A DNA stretch of 64,000 nt, taken from JAKQDH01 sp029558835. GTDB lineage: Bacteria; Planctomycetota; Phycisphaerae; UBA1845. Made by a program: the position numbers and the translations under genes. Below the pieces are notes generated by a model. The model had not been told where the DNA came from, ran no database searches, and saw only the letters and a program-made list of their open reading frames with translations. Below, in pieces: positions 24,987-33,816 of the stretch. How positions within the stretch are numbered: position 1 is the first letter of the stretch; each line of letters begins with the position of its first letter. Location of the stretch: the NCBI GenBank assembly GCA_035356615.1, contig DAOQSN010000023.1:24380-88379 (forward strand), read 5' to 3'.

Positions 24987-25907
24987 ATGAGCGGTTCCCC
25001 TCCCTCAGACCGAACCGTGGGCTCGGCCCTGCAGAGCCTGGAACGTCGGGCCGGCGCGATTCTGCGCGCGCGCCCGGCGTACAAGGAACCGGTCGAGTTC
25101 TACCTGACGGTATTTCGCCGGCAAATCGAGCGGGCGGCCGAGGTCTGCGTCCGCCCGGAGCCGGTGGAGCCCGAGCAGGCACGGCAGAGTCTGAGGGAGG
25201 GGGTGCCGCTGATCGAGCGGTATGACCCGGGGCTCGATGTCGAGTCCCTGCGGAGCCTGTGGACCGAGATGAAGGGGTTGTTCCGCCGAGGCAACGACGT
25301 GCTGCGCTCGGTCGTGCAGCGGCTGGATGAAGCGGAGCACGGTGGGCGGTTCGACGCCGGTCTCTGGCTACTGGAACAGCGTCCCTGGCGGCCGGAGTCG
25401 GTGGCTCAGGTCGCCGCCGGGCTTGGCATCGGTCATGAGGCGCTGGCCGCGTTGGCGTGGGCGACCACGTATCCACATTGGCAGCGGATCGCCCGGTCCT
25501 GGCTGCCGGGAGACCGGCTGGGGGAGTGGCAGCGCGGACGGTGCCCGGCCTGTGCCGGCCCGGTGAAGCTGGCCGAGCTGCATGGTGATCCGCCCGGCGA
25601 GGGTGGCGTAACGGGCGGGGCCCGCATGTACCTGCACTGCGCGTTTTGCGGAGCACGGTGGACGGTCCCCCCTATGCAGTGTCCGCACTGCAGCTCACGC
25701 CGGGCCGGCGACGCCAAGTACTATTTCACCACCGCCGAACCGGAATTGCGGATCGACTTCTGCGGCAGTTGCAGACGCTATCTCAAGACGGTGGACGGGG
25801 ATCGGATTGAAGGTCCGGTCCACGCGTATCTGGAGTGGCTGGCGTCCGCGCATCTGGACACCCTCGCGGAGGAGAAGGACCTGGTACCTTTGGAATGCAA
25901 GGCCTAA
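24987..25907 (+). CDS. fdhE: Formate dehydrogenase accessory protein FdhE
   Basis: The product is 306 residues, the usual FdhE length. The C-terminal half carries the rubredoxin-like metal-binding cysteine pairs typical of the family: CPACAGP near 180, CAFCGARW near 218, CPHCSSR near 233, and CGSCRRYLKTVD near 262-275. FdhE is needed for maturation of exported respiratory formate dehydrogenases. Its place directly after the two structural genes supports the call. I chose the ATG at 24987 (MSGSPPSD); an upstream in-frame TTG at 24969 is less likely. The intervening 195 bases contain a palindromic repeat. Confidence 0.9.
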   Translation: MSGSPPSDRTVGSALQSLERRAGAILRARPAYKEPVEFYLTVFRRQIERAAEVCVRPEPVEPEQARQSLREGVPLIERYDPGLDVESLRSLWTEMKGLFRRGNDVLRSVVQRLDEAEHGGRFDAGLWLLEQRPWRPESVAQVAAGLGIGHEALAALAWATTYPHWQRIARSWLPGDRLGEWQRGRCPACAGPVKLAELHGDPPGEGGVTGGARMYLHCAFCGARWTVPPMQCPHCSSRRAGDAKYYFTTAEPELRIDFCGSCRRYLKTVDGDRIEGPVHAYLEWLASAHLDTLAEEKDLVPLECKA

Positions 25908-25928
25908 TCGTGCGGGAGATACTCAGGA

Positions 25929-26474
25929 ATGAAATACGCTAAGATGGCTGCTCAATGCGGATGCCTGCTGGTGGTGGGCGCGTGCCTGATGGTGGTCGGT
26001 ACCGGGTGCGACGGTGTGTGCGCGACCGACGCGGACTGTGACGACGGACTGTACTGTAACGGCGCGGAGACCTGTAGCCCGGACACCGCAAGGTGCGTCG
26101 CCGGTTCCCCCCCGTGCACGGCCGACCAGGTCTGCGACGAGACGACGGACACCTGTTCGGCGTTCGTGCTCACCGACCCCTACGACAACATGCTGGCCAA
26201 GTACTTCCCCCACGATACGCACCTGAGCTTCACGTGCATGACGTGCCATCACAGCAATCCCAGCGCCGGCCTCCAGACGTGCACGGTCTGCCATGACCGA
26301 GACGAGGGCGCCTTCAACAACGGATTCGGCGCGTTCGTCCCCAAACTGAAGGACGTGATGCACACCAGCCGGGGCGAAACGGGCAAGTCCGGCTGCCGCA
26401 GTTGCCACAACAACCAGACCGCGGACGGACTGTGGGATTGCAGGCAGTGTCACCTGGGGCTCAATGACCTGTAA
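25929..26474 (+). CDS. Tetraheme c-type cytochrome lipoprotein with Cys-rich N-terminal module
   Basis: The product is 181 residues. A hydrophobic segment ends in the lipobox VGTGC near residue 28. Residues 30-78 form a cysteine-rich module (CATDADCDDGLYCNGAE, then further Cys pairs). The C-terminal 95 residues hold four CxxCH heme motifs: CMTCHH, CTVCHD, CRSCHN and CRQCHL. Additional His residues (HDTH before the first motif, MHTSRG before the third) can be the distal ligands, as in cytochrome c3/c7-like folds. It is probably anchored in a membrane, facing the periplasm, and takes electrons from the formate dehydrogenase, comparable to the FdhABC3 arrangement of Desulfovibrio. It starts 21 bases after fdhE and appears to be the last gene of the operon. 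Confidence 0.88.
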   Translation: MKYAKMAAQCGCLLVVGACLMVVGTGCDGVCATDADCDDGLYCNGAETCSPDTARCVAGSPPCTADQVCDETTDTCSAFVLTDPYDNMLAKYFPHDTHLSFTCMTCHHSNPSAGLQTCTVCHDRDEGAFNNGFGAFVPKLKDVMHTSRGETGKSGCRSCHNNQTADGLWDCRQCHLGLNDL

Positions 26475-27051
26475 GCACCGCCGTGGCATAAGCTCGCGGC
26501 CGAGTCAGAGCCCGAGCGGGCAGGTGAATAGCGAATGGCGAATAGCGAATGAAGGGGGGACCGCGAGCATCCGATCCCGAGCGGGAGCAAATGGGCTCGG
26601 AAGGTGTGCGGCTCCGCGGGCCTGGAAGGGCCGACGTTCGTTGCCAGGGGTTTCCAACACCTGGTGATCGGCACCTTGTTTTCCAACCCCTGGTGGCGGG
26701 GGCCTTCTTTCTGATCTCTATATAGGCCCCGGAGGGGCGACGGATGGTGATGTGCAGCGCAGCGCTGCGTTCACGCCCGGCGCCCCTCCGGGGCTTTCAT
26801 TAAGAAAGATCGTTCCCGGTTCCCCAGGGCTTCCGCCCTGGGCTACCGACCTGCACCCTCTTCGGGGGTGCACGGCGTGGCCTGCCCCTCTACGGCCGAG
26901 AGGCCATCTCGCTACCGCTCAGGCTCTGCCCATGGCCCTTCGCTGCCGCTCGGGCTCGGATGGGGATGGCGTCGCCCCTCTTCATTCGCTCTTCGCCATT
27001 CGCTATTCACCTGCCTGCTCGCTACCGCTTAGGCTCCGCAGGCGGCGCCGG
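26475..27051. repeat. Cluster of intergenic palindromic repeats
   Basis: About 575 bases without genes. Hairpins: CCAGGGGTT/AACCCCTGG spanning 26643-26693; GCCCCGGAGGGGCG (from about 26727) with CGCCCCTCCGGGGC (to about 26797), followed by TTTCATT; CCCAGGGC-TTCC-GCCCTGGG near 26833-26852; TGCACC/GGTGCA near 26861-26881. Several copies of a GAGCC-GAGCGG-AGC motif occur near 26505, 26573, 26910, 26943 and 27023, and two facing copies of GAATAGCGAATGGCGAA-type sequence near 26525 and 26990. The region separates the convergent fdh operon and cysC. Confidence 0.7.
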
Positions 27052-27672
27052 CTACGCTCCCAGCGGCGGAATCTTGCCGGCTTTCTCGAGCATCTCGATC
27101 AGTCGCACGACCGCCTCCTGCGGCGTGACCTTCGAGGCATCCAGCACCAGTTCGGACTGCAGCGGGGCCTCGTAGGGGTCATCGACTCCGGTGAAGCCCT
27201 TCAGCTCGCCGGCCCGTGCCTTCTTGTAAAGCCCCTTCGGGTCGCGTTGCTCGCACACCTCGATCGGCGTGTCACAGAAGACCTCGAAGAAGTTGCCGGG
27301 CCCCAGCAGTTCCCGGTTGCGGTCGCGGTCCTTGCGGTACGGGCTGATGAACGCGGTCACCGTGATGAGGCCGGCGTCGGCGAAGAGCTTGGCGACCTCG
27401 CCGATGCGCCGGATGTTCTCCTCGCGGTCCTCGGCGCTGAAACCGAGGTTCTTGTTGAGCCCGTGCCGGATGTTGTCGCCGTCGAGCACGTAGCACAGGT
27501 GTCCACGCTGCATAAGGGTGTGTTCGAGCGTGTAGGCAAACGTGCTCTTCCCCGACCCGCTCAGCCCGGTCATCCAGATCAGGCAGCCTTTCTGCTTGAG
27601 CAGCTTCTCGCGTTCCTCGCGCTTCACATGTCCTTCATGCCACGTGATGTTGGTGGCCTTGATCTTCGTCAA
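27052..27672 (-). CDS. cysC: Adenylylsulfate (APS) kinase
   Basis: The product is 206 residues. It phosphorylates adenosine 5'-phosphosulfate to PAPS for sulfate assimilation or sulfation. The Walker A loop GLSGSGKST is at 36-44, DGDNIRHGLN near 63-72 binds substrate, and FISPYRKDRD near 108 has the family Ser. The remaining GFTGVDDPYEAP and LVLD segments are typical. The start is a TTG at 27672 with AAGGAG eight bases upstream. No ATP sulfurylase gene is next to it; a use in sulfating surface polysaccharide is possible but not shown. Confidence 0.95.
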   Translation of the reverse strand: MTKIKATNITWHEGHVKREEREKLLKQKGCLIWMTGLSGSGKSTFAYTLEHTLMQRGHLCYVLDGDNIRHGLNKNLGFSAEDREENIRRIGEVAKLFADAGLITVTAFISPYRKDRDRNRELLGPGNFFEVFCDTPIEVCEQRDPKGLYKKARAGELKGFTGVDDPYEAPLQSELVLDASKVTPQEAVVRLIEMLEKAGKIPPLGA

Positions 27673-28081
27673 CGGAAGTTCTCCTTGTTTCCGGCGTGGC
27701 CTCTAACACCCCATCGGACAGGCGGCGCCTGCACTTTGGGGCGCGCTCCTGGCCGCGGGAGTAGACGTGCCTGGCGTAAGCACACTCGGGCGTTTGCCCC
27801 TTTCTGCCCCACTCCACGGGCACCGCACACGGCCCGACCTGCACGCGGGTCTCGCGCGCCCTCCGGGCGGGGGGGGAGAGTAAAGCAGCAAATCGCCCAC
27901 CAGGGACTCAAAGTCCCTGGCAACCCCCGTGCGTCCTCCGGGCGAAGAGCAAGCGTCCTCTTCCGTCTGGAGTGGCCGTCCTCTGCCGCCCGGAGGGCGG
28001 GCGAACTCCGCCCCAACCGTGCCGGCGCGCATTCATCCAGTGCCGCGACAGCGGCACACCCGAAAACCGCGGATTGCCGGA
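27673..28081. other. Intergenic stretch between acs and cysC
   Basis: About 410 bases with no credible gene. A perfect hairpin CCAGGGACT-CAA-AGTCCCTGG lies at 27901-27921 and CTCCGGGCG repeats occur near 27862 and 27935. The hairpin could end the acs transcript, though it lacks a T-run. Confidence 0.5.
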
Positions 28082-30052
28082 CTACTTCTTGTACGTCTTC
28101 ACCAGGTTGTCCACGACGCTCGGATCGGCCAGCGTGGTCGTATCACCGATCTGGTCGGACTGACCCTCGGCGATCTTCCGCAGAATGCGCCGCATGATCT
28201 TGCCCGAGCGGGTCTTGGGCAGTCCGGGCGCCCAGTGGATCACGTCGGGAGTGGCGATCGGGCCAATCTCCTTACGCACGTGGGCGACCAGCTCCTTCTT
28301 CAGGGCGTCGGTGTACTCGTTGCCGGTCCGCAGGGTGACGTAGGCGTAGATGCCCTGCCCCTTGATCTCGTGCGGATAGCCGACCACGGCCGCTTCCGCC
28401 ACGGCCGGGTGCGACACCAGCGCGCTCTCGACCTCGGCCGTGCCGAGCCGGTGCCCGGAGACGTTGATCACGTCGTCGATGCGCCCGGTGATCCAGTAGT
28501 AGCCGTCCTCGTCGCGGCGGCAGCCGTCGCCGGTGAAGTAGTAACCCGGCACGCGGGTGAAGTACGTCTCTTTGAAGCGTTCATGCTGCCCGTAGACGGT
28601 GCGCATGATCCCGGGCCAGGGCTCCGAGATGAACAGCGCGCCGGAGGCCGGGCCCTGCACGATGTTGCCCTTCTCGTCGATGATGCAAGGCTTGACGCCG
28701 AAGAACGGCAGGGTGGCCGAGCCCGGCTTGGCGGGGACGGCGCCGGGCAACGGCGTGATCAGAATGCCACCCGTCTCCGTCTGCCACCAGGTATCCACGA
28801 TCGGGCAGCGCTCGTGCCCGATGAACCGGTGGTACCACATCCACGCCTCGGGGTTGATGGGCTCACCCACCGTACCCAGCAGCCGCAGGCTGGCCAAGCT
28901 GCGCTGCTTGGGCGGGTCATCGCCCTCGCGCATCAGGGCCCGAATGGCCGTGGGAGCCGTGTAGAACTGGGTGACTTTGTACTTGTCCACGACGTCCCAG
29001 AAGCGCCCGGCGTTCGGATACGTCGGGATGCCCTCGAACATCACGCTGGTCGCCCCGTTGCACAGGGGGCCGTACACGATGTACGAGTGGCCGGTGACCC
29101 AGCCGATGTCGGCCGTGCACCAGAAGATGTCGCCGTCGTGGTAGTCGAAGATGTACTTGTGGGTGCACGCCACAAACACCATGTAGCCGCCGACGGTGTG
29201 CAGCACGCCCTTCGGCTTGCCCGTCGAGCCCGACGTGTAGAGGATGAACAGCGGGTCCTCGGAGTCCATCCACTCGCAGTCGCACTGCGGGGAGGCGTCC
29301 TTCATCACGTCGTGCCACCAGTGGTCGCGTCCCGCCAGCATGTCCGTGGTCAGCTTACCCTTGCCGACGCGCTCGTACACGATGCAGGTCTTCACGTTCA
29401 CGCCCTGCTTACCCGCCAACCGCATGGCCTCGTCCGCGTTGGCCTTGAGCGTGACGGCCTTGGCTCCGCGGTACACACCATCCGTTGTGAGCAATATCTC
29501 GCAGCGCGAGTCGACGATGCGGTCCGCCAGCGAGTCCGGGCTGAACCCGCCGAAGACGATGGAGTGGATCGCCCCGATGCGGGCGCAGGCGAGCATGGCG
29601 ATCGCCAGCTCCTTGAGCATCGGCATGTAGATGGAAACGCGGTCCCCCTTCTTCACGCCGAACTTCTTGAGCACGTTGGCCATCTTGCACACTTCGGCGT
29701 GCAACTGCTTGTAGGTGAGCTTGGCGTCCTCGCCGGGCTCATTACCCTCCCAGATGATGGCCACCTGGTTGCCGTGCTTCTCGAGGTGCCGGTCGAGGCA
29801 GTTGTACGTGATGTTCGTCTTGGCACCCAGGTAGTACTTGATCGAGATCTTGTCCCGGAAGTCGAACTCGCGAACCTTGGTCCAGCGCTGCTTCCAGTAG
29901 AACTCCTCGCCTACCTTGCCCCAGAACTGGTCGGGGTGGTCGATGGACTCCTGGTACATCTGCCGGTATTGCTCCATCGACTTGATGTAGGCACGGTCGC
30001 GGAACCCGGCCGAGGGTGGGAAGACGTCCTTCGCAGTAGTGGTCTCGGGCAT
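28082..30052 (-). CDS. acs: Acetyl-CoA synthetase
   Basis: The product is 656 residues, full length for the AMP-forming enzyme that activates acetate with ATP and CoA. Motifs: YTSGSTGKPKG at 272-282 (phosphate loop), DTWWQTETGG near 413, YYFTGDG near 493, GRIDDVINVSGHRLG near 510, and the C-terminal PKTRSGKIMRR whose Lys is the known acetylation-regulated residue. The N-terminal Acs-specific domain (YRQMYQESIDHPDQFW) is present, which separates it from other acyl-CoA ligases. The ATG at 30052 follows an AAGAGACTT. Kdo transferase lies 300 bases upstream on the same strand with no clear coupling. Confidence 0.97.
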   Translation of the reverse strand: MPETTTAKDVFPPSAGFRDRAYIKSMEQYRQMYQESIDHPDQFWGKVGEEFYWKQRWTKVREFDFRDKISIKYYLGAKTNITYNCLDRHLEKHGNQVAIIWEGNEPGEDAKLTYKQLHAEVCKMANVLKKFGVKKGDRVSIYMPMLKELAIAMLACARIGAIHSIVFGGFSPDSLADRIVDSRCEILLTTDGVYRGAKAVTLKANADEAMRLAGKQGVNVKTCIVYERVGKGKLTTDMLAGRDHWWHDVMKDASPQCDCEWMDSEDPLFILYTSGSTGKPKGVLHTVGGYMVFVACTHKYIFDYHDGDIFWCTADIGWVTGHSYIVYGPLCNGATSVMFEGIPTYPNAGRFWDVVDKYKVTQFYTAPTAIRALMREGDDPPKQRSLASLRLLGTVGEPINPEAWMWYHRFIGHERCPIVDTWWQTETGGILITPLPGAVPAKPGSATLPFFGVKPCIIDEKGNIVQGPASGALFISEPWPGIMRTVYGQHERFKETYFTRVPGYYFTGDGCRRDEDGYYWITGRIDDVINVSGHRLGTAEVESALVSHPAVAEAAVVGYPHEIKGQGIYAYVTLRTGNEYTDALKKELVAHVRKEIGPIATPDVIHWAPGLPKTRSGKIMRRILRKIAEGQSDQIGDTTTLADPSVVDNLVKTYKK

Positions 30053-30354
30053 AAGTCTCTTGCTCCATCAGAAAAGGGGTCAGCTCCCTGCCGCGCGGCG
30101 ACCTTCCCGGCGGGGCCTCTCCCGCGGCGCGTCACCCGTTCGGCCAACTGACCGTCACCATTGTCAACAACGCAACCCCGCGCCAAAGGCATACGCCTTC
30201 CGCACGGGGAACATACCCTCGTTCGCAGGCGGGCGTCGGCCCTGACCCGAGCGTCCCGGCACGCCACCGCGGGCCGGGGTGGGCATGCCGCGCCGGGCGC
30301 TCGTACACTCCCCCGCACGCGGGTTGTCACTGTACCCGCACGCGGCCGCTTCGC
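30053..30354. other. Intergenic stretch upstream of acs, no gene seen
   Basis: About 300 bases. It must hold the acs promoter, but no convincing -35/-10 pair is visible on the minus strand; a TTGACA near 30170 lacks a matching -10. No terminator for the upstream Kdo transferase was recognised. Confidence 0.4.
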
Positions 30355-31701
30355 CTACCCCGGCCGGCGGTCGAGCAACTCCACCAACTTCTCGGCGGTG
30401 CGGGCTGTGGCACCCTGCTGGGCCTCAACGACCCGGCGGGCCCGCGTTCCGACGGTCGCTGCCTGCGCCGGGTCCATCAGCAGCCGGCCCACGGCCGCCG
30501 CCAACGCCCCAGCGTCCGGCACCACCGCCAAGCCCCCACCGGCCGAGAGGGCCGTCACCGGTAGCTCGAAGTTGTCTGTATACGGCCCGACGAGCACCGG
30601 CTTGCCCAAGGCGGCCACCTCCATCGGGTCCGACCCGCCCATGGGAACCAGGCTCCGCCCCACGAAAACGGCATCGGCCAGGGCGTAGAACTTCCGAAGC
30701 TCGCCCATGGTGTCGCCCAGGACAACCGTTTCAGCCGTCACCGGGTCGCCACGCACGCCGTCCGGCCGGGCACTCCGCCGCACGCACCGCAAGCCCGCCC
30801 CCTCGATAAGTCGGGCCACCTCGTCAAACCGCTCCGGCTTGCGGGGGACGATCACCAGGACTGGCCGCATGGACGCAGGGATACCCCGTCCTGATCCCGG
30901 CACGTTCCGTGCCAGCCCCCCCCAGTCCGCCCGCAGCCGGCGGTATGCCTCCAGGAGCAACGCCTCTTCCCCTACGCCAGTGCTGCCACACACCCAGATC
31001 GGGTTGGATCCCGCCAAGCCGAGTGCCGCGGCCAGAGCGGCCGAGCCGGCAACCTGGTCCGCCAGCTCAGCCGTGTCCCATTTCATCGACGAAGTAACCT
31101 CAATCCGCTCTGCCGGCACGCCGACCAGCCGAAACCGGTCTGCAATCGTCGCGTCCTGCGCTCCGACCCAGGCGAGGTCGCCGAACATGGCCCGCCCGGC
31201 CGGGCCCAGCCGGCGCAGGCGACGGGCACTCCGATCGGTCAGCCGCCCATTCACCACCGCGACCGGAACCCCACGCCGCGTCGCCATGCGCGTCAGGTTG
31301 TACCAGACCTCCTGCTCGACGAGCACGACGAGCGCCGGCTGGACCCGGTCCAGCACCCGCGCGATCACCAAGCTGAAATCCAGGGGAAACCGGAACACAC
31401 CCTCCGTTCCGTACAGTCGCACTGCACGGGCGTAGCCGGTGTCCGTCGTGCTCGAGAACACGATGTCGCCATGGGGCAGGCGTTCCCGCAGGGCCTCCAC
31501 CAGCCGCGGCGTGGCATTCGTCTCGCCCAGCGAGACGGCGTGAATCCAAATTCGCTGCCGGTGCGGGGCAAACCGCGGCACCCCTCCGAAGCGTTCGCCC
31601 CACCCCTTGCGGTTCTTGCCATGCACCAGCGCCTGGTACACCGCCACCGGCAGGTAGACCAACCCCCCAAGGAGATACAGCACATCAGCAAGCCACCGCA
31701 T
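30355..31701 (-). CDS. waaA: 3-deoxy-D-manno-octulosonic acid (Kdo) transferase
   Basis: The product is 448 residues, a GT30-family glycosyltransferase that adds Kdo to lipid A precursor at the inner membrane. An N-terminal membrane-associated helix (LADVLYLLGGLVYLPVAVYQAL) is followed by the acceptor-domain motif IHAVSLGETNA near 53-63. Then come SSTTDTGY, PLDFS and VLVEQEVWYN near 126-135, and the donor-domain segments STGVGEE and ADAVFVGRSLVPMGGSDPMEVAA near 365-387. It shows that the organism makes a lipopolysaccharide core. It stands alone; no other lipid A genes are in the window. Upstream, a lipoprotein gene diverges. Confidence 0.93.
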   Translation of the reverse strand: MRWLADVLYLLGGLVYLPVAVYQALVHGKNRKGWGERFGGVPRFAPHRQRIWIHAVSLGETNATPRLVEALRERLPHGDIVFSSTTDTGYARAVRLYGTEGVFRFPLDFSLVIARVLDRVQPALVVLVEQEVWYNLTRMATRRGVPVAVVNGRLTDRSARRLRRLGPAGRAMFGDLAWVGAQDATIADRFRLVGVPAERIEVTSSMKWDTAELADQVAGSAALAAALGLAGSNPIWVCGSTGVGEEALLLEAYRRLRADWGGLARNVPGSGRGIPASMRPVLVIVPRKPERFDEVARLIEGAGLRCVRRSARPDGVRGDPVTAETVVLGDTMGELRKFYALADAVFVGRSLVPMGGSDPMEVAALGKPVLVGPYTDNFELPVTALSAGGGLAVVPDAGALAAAVGRLLMDPAQAATVGTRARRVVEAQQGATARTAEKLVELLDRRPG

Positions 31702-31896
31702 GGGGCTGGGATGGTAGATTCCCCGCCCGATACTGGCAACCGCATGCCCGACGACCCTCGGCAGACCCCATCCCAGCCCGAGCGGTAGCGAACCGCGCGG
31801 CGTTTGCCCCCTCGACCGGGCCGGGCTACAGTCTCGGGGTCGGGGCCCACCCGGGCGGGGCCGGGGTGATGAGGATACGGAAACGAGGAGCCTGCG

Positions 31897-32310
31897 ATGA
31901 AAACGCGGGTGTTGGACGTAGTCCGCACGGCGATGGTCGGTCTGCTCGCGCTGTCAGCGGTTGCGCTCCCTGGTTGCCGGCCGGACGAACCCTCGACGGA
32001 ATTGATGTCCGTCAAGGGCAAGATCGACCACATCCGGCTGATTCAGAACCGTCCGGGCGTTATCGGTGAGGTCACCGTTCGCTTCCAGAGCGAGAAGCAC
32101 GCCGATCGCGAGGTCACCGCGACCGGGCTCGTCGTGCTGGACACCGAAATTCAGATTAACGGCGTCATCGCCCGCCTCGAGGACGTCCGCGAGGGTGAGT
32201 ACGGGCGAGCGGATGTGCGGGTGGACAAGAAGGGCAACGGTGAGCCCACGTACACCGTGGTCAAGATGTACGTCGAGCGTGCCAAGCCGATCGGCGAGGG
32301 CGGCGGCTGA
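31897..32310 (+). CDS. Small putative lipoprotein of unknown function
   Basis: The product is 137 residues. A signal peptide ends in the lipobox LPGC at residues 24-27, so it is probably lipid-anchored. The mature part is about 110 residues, predicted beta-rich, with alternating charged strands (VKGKIDHIRLIQNRPGVIGEV, then ADREVTATGLVVLDTEI) and no cysteine besides the anchor. I recognise no family. AGGAGCC lies seven bases before the ATG. It is followed by the exosortase gene after 170 bases on the same strand, but nothing ties it to that system; it has no C-terminal sorting signal. Confidence 0.75.
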   Translation: MKTRVLDVVRTAMVGLLALSAVALPGCRPDEPSTELMSVKGKIDHIRLIQNRPGVIGEVTVRFQSEKHADREVTATGLVVLDTEIQINGVIARLEDVREGEYGRADVRVDKKGNGEPTYTVVKMYVERAKPIGEGGG

Positions 32311-32480
32311 CGCAGGTCGGCCGAGCGGGGCGACATACCGAACCGCGAGCGTCAGCGCGCGGCGTACACGGCATCACGCCGGCCACGCGCAGCGCGGCGT
32401 GAGGGAGACCGACACGATTCCTCCAACGGGTTGCTAACCCTGGCAGGCAACGCCGGGGTCTGCATCTCTCGCGTCCAGAT

Positions 32481-33149
32481 ATGCCGGGAACCAGTCCAGG
32501 ATGGGGACGCAAACACGGCACGCCGCCGACACCCAGCGGCTCAGGGGACCACTTTCCCCGCGGGCCGGAGCGCACGCCGCGGAGCGAGCACGCGCTCACC
32601 GGGGGATTCCGCGCCTGGTGGGCGGCCAAGGGCCCCGTCCTGCATTTCGTCGCGGTCTTTGCCTTGTTAATGGCCGTGTTCTACGGCGTCTTCTACCGTC
32701 CGATGGACGAGAAGAGCTGGGGGGCCCGGTTCGTGGCCGGCCATCTCCATCGCTACGCAGTCGCCTCCGCAGCAGTCCTGCGGGTGCTGGGGGAGAGCGC
32801 CACGGTCAGTGGGCAGACCATCGGCTCACCGCGGTTTTCCGTGAAGATCGTGCGTGGCTGTGACGCCATGGAAGTGACGGCGCTGTTCGTCTCTGCGGTG
32901 CTGGCCCTGCCGGTACGGTGGTGGCGGAAGATTCCGGGGGTGCTAGTGGGCTGGGCGGCACTTGCCATCATTAACGTGGTGCGAATCGTCAGTCTGTATT
33001 ACGTTGGCATCCACTTTCCCCAGGCCTTTGATGCCATGCACTACGGCGTTTGGCAAGGTGTGATCGTCATCCTGGCCCTGGTGCTGTGGGTCCTGTGGGC
33101 ATGGTGGGCGTCACGTGAGCGCGTGAGGCGGACGCATGTCCCCGCTTAG
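32481..33149 (+). CDS. Exosortase/archaeosortase-family transpeptidase (XrtH-like)
   Basis: The product is up to 222 residues. About 45 Arg/Pro-rich N-terminal residues may not be translated, but no better start was seen. Several membrane helices are evident. The catalytic triad of the exosortase family is visible in the right order: Cys127 in RGCDAMEV, Arg168 in NVVRIVSLYYVG, and His187 in HYGVWQ. The text around the Arg and His resembles exosortase H. These enzymes cut C-terminal sorting signals (PEP-CTERM-like) and attach proteins to an unknown acceptor. No protein in the window has a recognisable matching C-terminal signal. It overlaps the next membrane-protein gene by 14 bases. Confidence 0.83.
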   Translation: MPGTSPGWGRKHGTPPTPSGSGDHFPRGPERTPRSEHALTGGFRAWWAAKGPVLHFVAVFALLMAVFYGVFYRPMDEKSWGARFVAGHLHRYAVASAAVLRVLGESATVSGQTIGSPRFSVKIVRGCDAMEVTALFVSAVLALPVRWWRKIPGVLVGWAALAIINVVRIVSLYYVGIHFPQAFDAMHYGVWQGVIVILALVLWVLWAWWASRERVRRTHVPA

Positions 33150-33777
33150 GCGTCTCTTCGTGTTTCTGGCGTGCCTGCTGCTGTGGCTGGCGGCGTTGCT
33201 GGTACCCTGGCCGGGAGTCGCCCGCGCCTACTCGCACCTCTTCTGCGTCGGCGGCAACCTGCTGTTCGGCTCCTTCGGACCGGGGGGCGAAGTGCGCTTT
33301 AAACCGCCGACCGCGATCGAGCCGGCCCAGCGCTGCGGCATCACGCTCATCAACCGTCCGGCCGGCAAGGGCGCCGATGAGACCATCGATACGCGGTTCC
33401 GCGGTTACGCGCCGACCGCAGTGCTGGCGGCACTCGTGCTGGCCACTCCGATCCCGTGGCGGCGGCGGGTGCGTGCGCTATTTTGGGGCCTGCTGCTGGT
33501 GCAGGGGTTCGTGGCCGTGCGCGTGGCGCTGACCCTGATCGGCCTGTTCAGCAACAACGACGACCTCGCCATCTTCCACCTGAGTCTCTTCTGGAAGGGG
33601 GCAGTGAACCTGAGCCTGGCGGCACTGGTGGCCGCCCCGCCCAGCGTCTTTGTCGTACCCATGTTGCTCTGGGTGCTCGTCGCGTTTCGCAGAGGCGATT
33701 GGGAAGCCTGGACGGGCAGGAAGCCGCCCAGACCGGGCCTGCCAGAGGGCGGTCAGCGACGGCCTCGGCAGGAGTAA
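33136..33777 (+). CDS. Membrane protein, probable partner of the exosortase
   Basis: The product is 213 residues with about four hydrophobic helices: near 8-27 (FVFLACLLLWLAALLVPW), near 95-107, near 117-135 (FWGLLLVQGFVAVRVALTL), and near 155-186. Between helices 1 and 2 is an extracytoplasmic loop of about 60 residues. The C-terminus is short, basic and Pro-rich. The start overlaps the exosortase stop, so the two are translated together. Exosortase H systems are known to have an associated membrane protein of about this size; I assign this one by position and topology, not by recognised sequence. Confidence 0.68.
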   Translation: MSPLRRLFVFLACLLLWLAALLVPWPGVARAYSHLFCVGGNLLFGSFGPGGEVRFKPPTAIEPAQRCGITLINRPAGKGADETIDTRFRGYAPTAVLAALVLATPIPWRRRVRALFWGLLLVQGFVAVRVALTLIGLFSNNDDLAIFHLSLFWKGAVNLSLAALVAAPPSVFVVPMLLWVLVAFRRGDWEAWTGRKPPRPGLPEGGQRRPRQE

Positions 33778-33816
33778 GGCCCTGCCGGCAACCGACGCGG
33801 GCGTGCGACGTGGCCG

